A stretch of DNA of 64,000 nucleotides, from contig JAHLJT010009436.1 of assembly GCA_031308135.1 (NCBI GenBank), positions 119,786,678 to 119,850,677 of the forward strand. Direction: 5' to 3'. Below, one piece after another: positions 12,801-25,700 of this stretch (position 1 is its first letter; the number at the start of each line of letters is the position of its first letter). The stretch is from Acheta domesticus (lineage: Eukaryota; Arthropoda; Insecta; Orthoptera; Gryllidae). Made by a program: the position numbers and the translations under genes. Under the pieces are notes generated by a model, which was not told the origin of the DNA, did not search any database, and worked only from the letters and a program-made list of their open reading frames with translations.

Positions 12801-15800
12801 ATCTGGGAACCGAACACGACGAACACCGGAGCTCAAAGTATCTCGTTCAGCAAAAATGTCAAAGTTGGAATGTCAATATACATTAACAGAATAACATAAT
12901 TGTAAAATAATTCAACTCAGTTGCGTCAAGTTGGGAGTAAGGGTTTTGGCCACACGAACAGAAAAAAAATTCAGGATCTTGCATCTCTCATTACAATGAT
13001 TTCACTGAAGAGTAGCTTCGGAAAATAATCAGCGAAGAAAATCTCCCCGAACGTAATGATGAACTAACGGAAGCGAAACTGTGTTCTGGAGCAACTTCAA
13101 TGTCAAAACTGTTAAAGGCGTTCTAAAACCATAGACTTCTTTACTCTATGCTAAAACTTTAACAAGCTCTAGTGGAGAGGGCATTTGAATATGATCCGAA
13201 CATGAAAATTACTTCGAGAGAGAGAAAAAGAGAAGAGAGAGAGAAAAAGAAGCAGTAACTCTTCCACATTTGGATATTAGAATGAGGAAGGGTGATGATA
13301 CAATAATGTTACCAAATACTATATCAAATCACTTTCATCTTTGAAATAAATTTTATATATCGTTATATTTCTTCTCTTTGCGATGTTAATTGTGAATTCT
13401 TTTAACACTTCTTACACAGTTCTACTGTAATTGTTTATCTTTTTCTTTCTTTTTTAACAGTTTTTCGATATCCAGGAATAAAACCCACGTTTTTTTATTA
13501 AAAGATAGACTCAACATTCGCGGATTTCACATTCGCGATGCTTTTCTGGAACCTAACTCTCGCGAATGTTGAGGGACAATTGTATTTGAATTTTCGGCTC
13601 TTCGTTTTACGAGCTATCATTATCAAATTATTTCAAATTCTTATAATTGTTGGACATTGACATGCAACCAGGCTTAATGCTTTATTTATTTAACATCAAA
13701 AACACTTAATAACTATGTGAGGTATTATGGAATGAAATGTATTCCGTGAACTAATTTTTGAACTCTGGGATCCCTAACATAACTCATATGCATGTTGAGT
13801 TCTGAATACAAATGGAATCGAGCGTTTGTTCTTAGATTGGCAATGAGAATTTGAGGGAGTTACCCCTAGTCCTCCTACTAGATTTCGTCCACCTTATCTG
13901 GATGTTCAAGGTATGGGAATACATAATTATGAGAAAAATAAATGAATGTTAGTTAATTGACTATAAGTAGATAATCGTCGTATACCAAACGAGGTATGGT
14001 TTGTAATCTTGTGTCGTATATGATAAATTAACGCATAGTATATTATGTGGTGAATGGCGTCATGTTTTTTCCAACCGGGATTTGTTTCCTGTATAAAGCC
14101 CTGGTGAAGATCCGAACCAGGAACGAAGCTTAAAAAACTGTAAATAAAATTAAATATTGCCAATTTGCCGAAAAACCGGTATTTATTCTAAGCAAAATTC
14201 TCATTCATATACGTACGAAATTAATGTTTCGTTACTCATATGGGAGACTTCGCTTCTTGGATACTACCAGACAAGGACACCCTTAAGTTTTCTGTTTCTT
14301 GACACTATTATATTCTATTGTACCAGAATATTATCTATACGAACTAACTTACGAATACTTCTGATTTCCCTAATATTTTTTTCGAAATATGCAGTAACCT
14401 CGTGGTAAAAGATCGTCTGGAGGTAGACTTGATACCGTTCATTTGCAAGCATTTCGAATTTCCTCTTGAAGACGATGATGCTGTGCTACAAAAGGTCATT
14501 TTAACAGCTTAGTAACAAGCCCAGTTTCACTAAGGTTGATTCTGTACCCAATCGCCCTATTGTGATATAAACAGAAAGACAAAAATACAAATACAAATAA
14601 TGCAGATGTGTAATACTGACTCGTGTTAAGTAATTCTCGTTAATACTGAGCGGGCATACTTTATTTTATAATAATAATAATAATTATAATAATTATAATT
14701 ATTATTATTATTATTATTATTATTACATCATTTATATCCCAATCCCCATCATTTATCCCCATCATTTATATCCCAATAAATATTCAAATTTGTACATTGA
14801 ACGTGATTCAACAAGCGCAAATTAAATTCTAAGACAAAACTACAATTCTTCATTCTCATTGGTGCCATAACCCTGACAGCATGGAGCAACCAGTTATCTC
14901 TTGTCTTTGTATTTGTAGGATGTTGAATGAGAATGAGATATAATAGTTATCTATCGTTTTCTTCAAATTCCGATGTACAAAAAAAGGATGATCGAATCAA
15001 TTAATTTTCATTCTGGTTTTCGTTTAATTGAGTGATCACCCATATTCCCGACGGGTGTCAAGCTCTTAATTTTATGAGGCGGTCGTTAGAAATCTTAAAC
15101 TTCAATCTTGATTCACTGGAATGCTTAAGAAATTGTTAAATTTATACCCTGAGCTAGTATGGTCGATCCTTCGAAGCTACAGATAGCTCCACGGCGACAG
15201 AAGACAGATATAGGTAAAGAATGAGGTTTTCGACATTTATAGTACACTATAATTTTACATTCATTTTATATGACACTCTGCGTCTCGACTCTTAGACAGT
15301 TCTACTCGTATTGCAGCGTATGTTCGAGAACCGTCGCATATTTTACAAAGAAAGAGAAGTTACTTCCTCTTAACATGTTCAAGGAAAATACATCTGTTTA
15401 TTTAATGAGAGAAATATCTTAAATTGTTAGCATGAAGGAAAAACAGATAATTTGAATACATAGCGTGCTTTGTGCAATAAAATGGGCTGTTATGATCCAG
15501 CTTTTGTAAATACATTGAGGCACGTCATTTGTAAATAATGATACGTTCACTATTCTCAGAGCATTTCTAAACATTGAATTCCATTGTCATTTAAAGTTAA
15601 TTCTCGCATTCATTGGGAAAACAAAGATATAGAGCACAAGATTACGTATACTTGATTGTTTTTGTAAATGACGCACGCGAAGATCATACGAACAAAGAAG
15701 TTGGAAGAGCACGGAAGGTCAAGCTTTCGTAGTAATTTGAAAGCAAACTCGAATACCATTTGATTTGTGTAAATGAAAATTAACCCTCATAGATAATTCT

Positions 15801-18800
15801 ATAAACTGTGTTATTTTGAAGTTCCAGCAGATTTTTTTCTGGAACTTTTTGTAGAACGGAAATATTACTTTCAGAATATTATAGAAGAGCAAAATCTCGT
15901 CATATGTGGAAATTTTCGTTGAAAAATTTGTAATAATGTAATCGACTTTGCAATACAATATTTCTTAAAAGATGTTCAGTAATAGTGTTTGGGATATTCA
16001 AAGGGTTTTCACATCAATTTAACTGAAGTCGTACTTGTACTTAACACGTGTATTAACAGTGTTAAGTACTTTGTACTTAACACGGTTTATACGGGTCAAG
16101 AATATTTAATCATCTGATTTTATGTCCTCTTTTATTATGTTGGTTTTTTAAAGTATTAAAATATTTTCGAATTTCCCATCCGGTCTTGCATAATAATAAC
16201 TTAGCTCTGAATCTAATGATTTAATGAATTTATAGATTTAAGCTTTAACAGTGATGTCTTATGAATAAAATAACCATTATGTAGTTTATCCATTTGTTAA
16301 TTGTATTAACCCAATGTGAAATGTGTCTAGAAAACAATAAATAAATTATTAATTGATATTTTACGTGCTCACACAAATGACTCTATTAAAATCTTCCTGA
16401 AGACCTGTAAAGAAATTCATAGGTCTTAGAATATTTGAGGATATATCGAACGTTGTGTGTTGTTCTTCAAGACTTCTGATAGTTCGCCAGAGCTGCCGAT
16501 ATACAGTCAGTAACAGTCATATTTGTACAGTCCATAATTTGCTCGAAAAACATTAATTTTAAGTTGAAAATTAATACTTATGAAAAATGTATTACAAGAT
16601 AATTGAATAATTCCAATTAAATAAAAAGTAACTTTGTTCACCTAGACGAAATGGCCTTGAATTTGAAATTCACCAGCACATTTATTCTCTCGAGAACTAG
16701 CAGCTAGGAAGGTTCTCAAGCAACAAAATGTGCTGGTGAACTTGCAATTCAAGGCCGTTTTGTCAAGGTGTACAAAGTTACATTTTATTTAACTGGAATT
16801 ATTCAATTATCTTGTAATATATTTTTCATTAGTATTAATTTTCCCCTTAAAATTAACGATTTTCCAGCAAATAATGTTCTGTACAAACAGGACTGTTACT
16901 AACTGTATTAGCGGTACCACAAATACCAATGTATCCTTATAATTTCATCACTGGTATTCTAAGGCAACATAAATGTTAATTTATTGTTTAACAGGTAATT
17001 GATATTGTTAATACAACAAATGAAACAATACCACTGTATCAATTTTTTGGCATTGAAAAGAATAGAGATGTACGTCTCCTTCACTGAATTTCAGATAACA
17101 AAGTAATCAACCCTTTACATTTCTTATAATCCCCATCACTCATATCGCCAATAAAATATGCCGCCTACAAAAAGTACGCTCTAAATATGTAATATGAATG
17201 ATAATTCAAATATTCTAAATGTACAAGATTTTTATGTTAAGGGAATATTTAATTTGGTTTGAATATTATTCTGCTTTACCTTGCATACATCCGTTCCAAC
17301 TTTCACTACACCGTTCCTGCAGTTGAAACAGATGCAATGTGCAGCACAATCAGTTCAACGGCAAGATTATTTTCCCTTTTATCCCTGTGCTTTTATGCTT
17401 GCCAAACTTCCTATGTATCTCCAGCGAACGTTTTGTCATTGAAATTATATCAATTTTACTTCTACATCAAGTGCACATAGCACGAGTATTAATCGTTAGA
17501 TCAGGTCCAGCCTCAAAACAAAAAAAGGTCCTTCAGCTCACTGCCCTTTGTTCTACATTACTTAGGTATGAAATAAGTACTGAAATTCAGGGTCGTCCAA
17601 AAAAGGAAGCAACTTGCCCCAGGCCCCGATTGAATTGGGTCCCCGATTTTTTTTCATTCAAATACATACATTTTTTTTTCTCATTCAAATGAACCTCTGT
17701 AAGTTTTTGTTGTTGAATGGGGAAATTATGTTTATGCAGGAAGGTGGAACTCTTTTTAAATAAGAACCTACTGCCTCAGGCCTCTTATTTTGTTCTTTGA
17801 CGAAAGCCAAACTACTGACGGTTCGTTAATCATATTTACGTTTCATGAAGGTCATTTCGCCTGACGATCGTCAAAACATTCGTCAACTTTTTACCAATCG
17901 GTGCCCTGCCATCAACGCCTTTGACAATTCGTTAAACCCCTGATATGAGGTTTAGGGTGTATCAAACGCGTGCACTGTAATTCTGCTGACTTTGTTATTT
18001 ACTGTTGTACTGTTCAAGTGGCGCACGTGTGTGATAAAGTGGGAGATTTTTTGATGCTTAACTTTTGTATATTGAGAATTAAGAAACCATGAGTCTTGAA
18101 CAATCAATAATTTATTATTAATTATTTAGTAATTATAACTAAAAAAATATTTTTATTAATTTTAGACAATGCACAACGCGCAACCAGATACAGAAAGTCA
18201 AAATATTTCCTGAAAATTTTAAAAGAAATGAAACCGCATGTGGATGTCTCTCAAACAGAAATAAGCCTCTAACGCCCATGCGGCAGTTATTGCTATAGTT
18301 AAGATTTTATCCTACAGGACATTTCCACTATGTGGTCGGCGATTGCAATGCAATTTTGTCATCCACGGATACTCTTGTGTAAATAAAAATATTTTTTCAT
18401 TTGCAATAACTTTACTACGGCTAAAGTTATTTTCACGAGATACCGAAGCCTCTGTAGTAAGGCAAGAATTTTTAGAGAGTAGAAAAGTTACGGAGTTTCA
18501 GAGACGATAGACTGAACACATGTGCCAATTTTGTCTTGGGGGGAGGATGAATTAAACGATTTAGAAATCGAAAAACGTATTTCCCCTTAGATGTGGAAAC
18601 AATGCCAACGTACTTGAAATACGTCATCAGTATTCAGCAGCCAAAGAGGAACCTTGTAACCTGGCATTGTAATTAATCTTCAGACGAGTAAGAAAAATCA
18701 ACGCATTCGTGAAAATGACGATCGTCAAGACTGATTTGAAGAAGGTTTGTGAAATCAGCAGCAACACTGAAACTCACCGCAGACTGAATACGCGCTATTT

Positions 18801-21800
18801 TCTTTGAATGTTAGAATCAATAGCTCAGCTGAGAGTAAGGAATATTTTTGGTCGCGCAACCTTGCTCAGATGCATTTGACTCCGAATGTGCATTTTCTGC
18901 GGGCTCCCAACCAATTCGGTTAATCTGTGGGTATATGCAATGACAGCATCGCTGCGCGTTTCTATGGAATCAGGTAAAATTCTCTCTGAGTAGCGTATGG
19001 GAGATAACGTCCCGGACATTTCGACCGGCGAAACACAAAACGGATACCGCCGATGACATCAAGGAAGAGGCGCCACACTGACCGAAACTCAGCAACTAAG
19101 TTCCTGGTGAGACCCTTGTCCCGTGGATGAGCCATTCCACGTAAAATCGTGCAAAAAGACCCACATTTGACCTTCTTATTTTTAATTATTTTCTATTTTT
19201 CTATTTATTATATGGATCCAATTGGTTTACAAGTATATTTTAACTTTTTTCTAACTTTATTATTTTTGAAAATATTGCGTAATGAAATTTGCTAAAAATG
19301 ACGCGCATCACTAACTTAAAAATATCACATATTTGAATTAAATAATTACAGAAACTTCGCTCAAAGTCCATTCGAAATTTAAAAACATACTTAATTTTTA
19401 TGATTTTGCAAAATAGTTAATATCCTAAATTTTCAATTTTTAAAAAAAATAAATTTTGAAAATTAAATACTTTTGTAAACTTGATGAGCTAGAAATACCT
19501 TTAAAATATTTACAAACGCCCTAGGATATTGTTGACAACTCCAGAAAAAATCAAAGTGGGATCTCAGCAACTTTAAAACAATAATGATTTTTTACCAACC
19601 AGTGGTACCTAGGTTGCTGCAACACACGCGTTTCTTGCACGTCATCGCTCGTTTCTTCGGGTTTCGGCCGTCGGTTTCTTTGGACGAAACAGTAATTTAA
19701 GTACTTCTTGAGGTGGTGCAAGGTTATGCAACTTCACGATTGTATTTGGTTATTAAATGTCGAATTCTTGACTCATTTTTTGACTGACATTTTGAAATTT
19801 TCTGGTCCCTCACAACTCGCTTCAAATATATGTACTCGGTTACCTTAGAATTCCCGAACTTTCCTCACAATGCACAGTTCTAAAGCCTCACTGAATTTAC
19901 TTTCAGATCTGGACGAAATTCCATTTTCTTCAGCCAACTTTTTCGCCACTTTTATCATGTGTTTGGTCGCGGCGAAGTGTCGTTTAATTTTATTGTAAGT
20001 CAAATTTTCAAAAATTGTAAAAACTTGAATTTTCAACGTCTTGTCACCTACTGAGTGAAAGGAATCGATAAGTTTCTTAATAATATCATTATTGTCTGAT
20101 TTTTCAAAGGACGTTGAAGGATCTTCGGTGTGAAAAAATTTATCTGTGATAGCACTTTTTACTTTCTGAAATTTCTCATGGGGATATCGTTTTTTTTGCA
20201 ATCTTCTTTCCTTAACGGAGGTTTCTCCTACTGCAATTAAATTCCTCTCTACATTAAAATCTTCCCTACATTCATTTCTTATCTTCTCTACACTTGACGA
20301 ACTATCTGAATTGTCATTTCCTTGATTTCCAGTGTTTTTACTATATTCACTGGACGTTCCGCTACTTTTGTTACACGGTTATTAAACGCGGTTTCGTTTC
20401 ACTGATCTCGACGCTCTCTTCACTAACAATAAGCTGACAATGTGTAAGTGTACAATGGCCAGGCCAGGAGTGTAGAATAATTTAGCGATCATGGGTAAAT
20501 CGACATGTAGCATTCAGGAAAGAAAAAACTTGCTTATATGTTTCTTATAGGATGTCTACGTCTATTGAAAACACGGAACAAGTTTAAACTTGTACACTTT
20601 AGCAATTAAACATGCGCGAATTAACACAGCGTTCGCGTACCATTTATGTCCCGCTAGGCACTAATGAGTCAAAACTCGCTATCATCATGTATTGAGTTGA
20701 ATCATGCCCTTTAATGATAACGATGATGTATGTGAATCTTCGCTAATAGTTAGCGATAAATCTGAAAATAACGAAAAAATCTTGGTTTCAAAAATTCCCG
20801 TTTTTTTCGGATTTTAAAGATTCCAGGTTCGCCGGCCACCTGTAGAGAGAAGAATCTCCAATGTTTTTGCAGGAAGTTTGTTCTTATCTACTATAGTGCA
20901 ATTGACAAAGGAGAACTTGACAATATCAGTTCTTAACTTTCCACATCCTATTTTCCAAGGATGGTCTACTTTGCTTTCGTAATCCGGTTTCTGTAATCTG
21001 CTACCGATACCTGCCCATACTGTGGCCCTTCTCTAGGCCTTGCACATTACATAAAAAGGTCCCATAAATAAACCTATAAAAGTTTTAATCAGCCATGCAC
21101 TGCAAGGCTCGTAGTCGTGTAATCTTTGTGACTTCGTCCGTGAAATGTACGTGAAATTTGACGCTTTATGAGAGCATGCAAAAGGCTATACGTACGAAAT
21201 CGTGCTTATTTTCTGGAGTTTGTAGGTTGATTTTGTCATCGAGATACACAAAATTACACACAACAATCTTATTGAAAAATACAATCAAAATGTTATTAAT
21301 CATATTATCATATCAATCACATAATTTTATCTATATAAATAAAATTGTTGAGTCGGTGATTTCAAAATAACCGACTTGTAACCGCGTATGTATTTAGACA
21401 TAATAAAAACAAATTCATTGTCTTCACAATTTGCGATGTGTCTGTCAGGTATAATCACCCGAATGACTAAACCAATGCGTTTTATACAGGATGGTCGAAA
21501 GTCATCTGGTATAACTTGGTCTACCATTTTACAAATTATTATTTTCTCTTTATGTAAAGAAGAATATGAGTTTGGACCGGCCTGGATAGCCGAGGTCGCT
21601 GAGGCTGAAGAGCCATAGTTGCCTCGTTCCTGAAGGGTCGCGGGTTTGAATCCCGCCTGTGGCATGGATATTTGTGTGTCCGCATACCGTTACCGTTACC
21701 ACCAATGTGACTTACAGTGGTCACTAAATACCCATTGTAGTTGAAAAGCGGCCTTAAATAAGTAAAAAAAATGATAATGAATGTGAGTTTATTCCTTTTT

Positions 21801-22663
21801 TCATACAAATCTACAAATTTATTCCGATTTGTATTCCGATGAAATTTTATATACATGACCTTCAAAAAAAGAGAGAAAAGGTATTCTCGTCCAGAGACCG
21901 TTACATAACCCCAAATCCCGCTTTCTCGACCCCCATACTAAAATTTAAGTGTGTTCTCTTTTAGTTTTTTGTAAATATTTAAAAAAGCTAGGGGAAAGCC
22001 ATAAAGTGCATTAAACGTTTACTAAATTTGCAAAATATCCTAACAAAAAAGTTTTTAATTCACTCCAATAGCGTCATTACCCTTTGATTAATTGCAATTC
22101 AAAATTGTTACTGGAAGTTTGCCAGGAGAATGCATCAGTGCGTCCTGTTTACAGCTGCCCCCGGCAACGAATTTGGGAGCAACGGCGATCGTAGGGCAGC
22201 GCGGGCAGGGGAGGGCTAGGCGAGCAGAACAGCTCAAGGTCAGTGGGAAGGAGCAGCATGGATTTGGGCAGTGGGGCTCAGGGGAGACCAGGGCTGGCAT
22301 ACCCTACAGACAGAGATATAATTCATTTTTTCCGTCTAACAGTCGATTGTGATAAATCTAGTTACTTCGGTGTTAACAATGGGGTATTTCAGGAGGTTAT
22401 ATAATAAAAATGGCATAGAGGCCAAATTTAGCCATAAATTTAAAAAAAGTTTCAAAATGAATAGAATGTTATTTAACGTTTCCTAACAGAAACAAATAAG
22501 TTTATTTTGAATCACTTTTCACATGAATTTTTATTATCAGATAAATATACATGTTAATTTTTTAAAAAAACTTAGAAATTCTACCCAATAATGACATCAT
22601 CTGGGCATATATGATATTATATATATATATATATATCATATATGTATATATCGTATATATATC

Positions 22664-22701
<38 letters not shown>

Positions 22702-25700
22702 CACAGAGAAATAAAATTTTCTGTTGGTTTGGTGATACTATAGAACATGATAAATTGTTGCAAAGCTGTCCGTAATGAACTTTTTTTAAAAGTCATTTGC
22801 GTGACGAAATGACAGAATAACATGCAAGGCCAACTTCACGTGAAATTATTGTGCGAGTCAATGACGTGATCAGAATGCCGCTTACACAGCACAGCTACGT
22901 AATCAAGTGAAAGTTCTTCATTGCACCTTTCTAACGATCGTATCTTTCAAAGTTACACACTATTCTACCAATATTATGACAGCATGTCTTGAGTGTTCAT
23001 TCTCTGCATGTGTAGCATGCCCCTGTTGTGATTCTTTTTATTTATTTATTTATTGCAAACAATTTACAGGGGAGGAGAAGAATACCTCAAGTAGGTACTA
23101 TTTCGAACTATTATATTTAACTGTTTTAAGTTCTTTGATCATGAGATTTATCAAGTAAATATACTATTTAAAGAGTATGTAGGCCCTACTTGCAGACCTT
23201 TTATTTCTTGGAAAATGTTTGCCATAATTCATCTTCACATCAATATATTGGGAAAATAGGAAATTCAATATTAATTCTCGACCTGATGTAACCTTCATAT
23301 TTCATGTATTACAATTAACGTGTATAGCTCTACCAGTGATTCTATTTAATACTGTATTACCCTACGTTATCATATAGCATGTAAGTTTGATATCAATTCT
23401 AGGCGGGTTTCCGGAGAACCTTGAAAGACGAACTACAGGCAGCCTGCGATCACTTCTTTCCGTTGTTTCCAAACTAACATTAGAACCTGGAATTGGGGTT
23501 TATTTTTCGTTGCAATTGGCCTAACTCGAATAAAGTAAAATGACTCCGGCAGTATTGGAATACCCGGATGTTGGCTAAGAGCCAAAGTGGGCTACAAGTC
23601 AACCGCAAATAACTAGATTAGATTTATTTTTAATCCTGCAATTAAGTATCATAACTTGGTGGCAGAATATCTTAAGCTTTACAAGCATTAAGCTTACATT
23701 GACTAACAATAAATATCAAAAGAGTAGTTAATAAAAAACAATAACTAATAATAAATCGTACATCATTTCACCGAACATTCCACTGCACATCACTTCACTT
23801 CACTGTACTGCACAACACTTAACTGTGATGCATTCCTTCCGCATTCCTTTCCCTCCACTACAGTCACAAAACTGCACTGCACTTCACTACATAAATAGTA
23901 ATAAAATAATAATAACAATACTACTACATTGCTAGAAAACTAATTTATTTGTATATTTTCTCAAGATTTGAGGAAAGGGTTCAATTATGTAAATAAGTGA
24001 TTGATTAGCATTTTCGATGTGCCGCTCAATGATTGTGCAACAGTTGATACTCAATGCCACTAACGTATAAAAATCTGCCACACGAACATGTTAAAAAAAT
24101 TGCAATAGATATAAAATTTACAGAAAATCTGTTCTAAACCTATGTCGTAACCAAAACGCGCGCTATGCACATAACAGAGTTTTGAAACCTAAGTACGACC
24201 TTGTGAATGATGCGTTCACAGACGTTTATTGTCTTCTAGCCTCCTGCGGTAATATAGCGCGCCAGGAAAGTCTCTCCGCAGTAGCACCTTGCTGGTGAGT
24301 GCTTGCAACAGAAATTAACAGCCCTAAAACGTAAATTGCTTTCTCACCAGATTCATAACAGATGCTGGAAGTGTTGTTTCCCTATTTGTTTCCCAGTGAT
24401 CTGTTTGCTACCAACACAAATGCAATTTTTAATAGTAGGCCCTGATTCGGCTCGGTGTGGAGAGACTTTCCTGGTGCACTGTACTACTACTCAACTGAAT
24501 ACACAGTCTCCACTTGGCCAGGCGGCACAGTTTTCGAGACGACGATGTGTTTTTTGACATAAACTTTAAAAACACTCTAAGAAGGAGAGGTTTGGTCACG
24601 GACGTTAGATACCAAGGTCTAGTGAATGTGGGACACAACAGTAGTAACATAGAAAAACTTACCTTCAAGGCAGTAGCACAATGACAGATTGAATGAGAAT
24701 CGGAATTTTATGAATTTACAAGGCTCTTGATCGAAGTAATTTTTTAAAGGGGCTTGTTGATATGGTTGCAATTGAGGGTTTGGTTTTATATAACCTTATG
24801 CCACTTCCAATTCATTCTGCGAAACAGGGAGGTAAACGATTTGAATTCGGTCTACCTTCGCCACGAGTAAAGCACAAGTTTTTCGTACAATTTTTTACCA
24901 TATAATGTGCGGTATCATTTGCCATACCAGCATCACAATACTTTCACAAATGGTAATCACGTACATGGCGAGTATATTAGTACAAATGTTTGAAAATATG
25001 AGTAGTTTTTGCGTAATTTTGTAAGAATCAGGTAATTTTGAAAGAACTTTAAACAATTTTTTTATCAAAATTCGCTCCAAATTTTTTCATTCATTTTTTC
25101 TCGTATGTAGGAAAGAAATGCAAAGAAAGTGGGGCTAGTCCCATTTTCGCCTAACTCTGTATTTTAGAAAATTGCCGAAGGTTATCATTCCACAACTACA
25201 AATTTGAAGATTGATGTTTTTGTCTTAAACCAAATCTATTTTAAAAAATGAGCTCTTTAAAAAGGATCATTGAGATTTTTTTAAAAAAAAATAGAAGTTT
25301 TCACGCAATTTGTATTTTAGGTTAATGTTTTTTTCTATTTTCTCAAAAACCACTCCGAATTATTTCTTCAAATTCAATCTTCTTTCCACGGATAGAAAAA
25401 GCTTAAAATAATAGAGAACGTCACATTATTGTTGAACTCTCTGATTTTCGAAAATTGGAAATTTAAAAAAATGCGAGAAAGTATGTGATGAAGCATATCT
25501 AGTTTAAATATGTCTGACAGTCTGTCTGTGAATGTGTCTGTAATCTACGAGGCGAGTTCATAAAGTAAGGGCCGTTTGGTCACAGAAAAAAAATGTACTC
25601 ATAAGAAACAAATTTTATTGTCATATTTAGTTAGGTACAATCTTACTTTACTTCTCTACATAATCGCCGTTCACTTTTAAGCATTTTTCGTACCGCTGCA

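Noticed and set aside
21584..21670. Possible tRNA gene
   Set aside because: A and B boxes are present but no closing acceptor stem; body, A-rich tail and duplication show a SINE.
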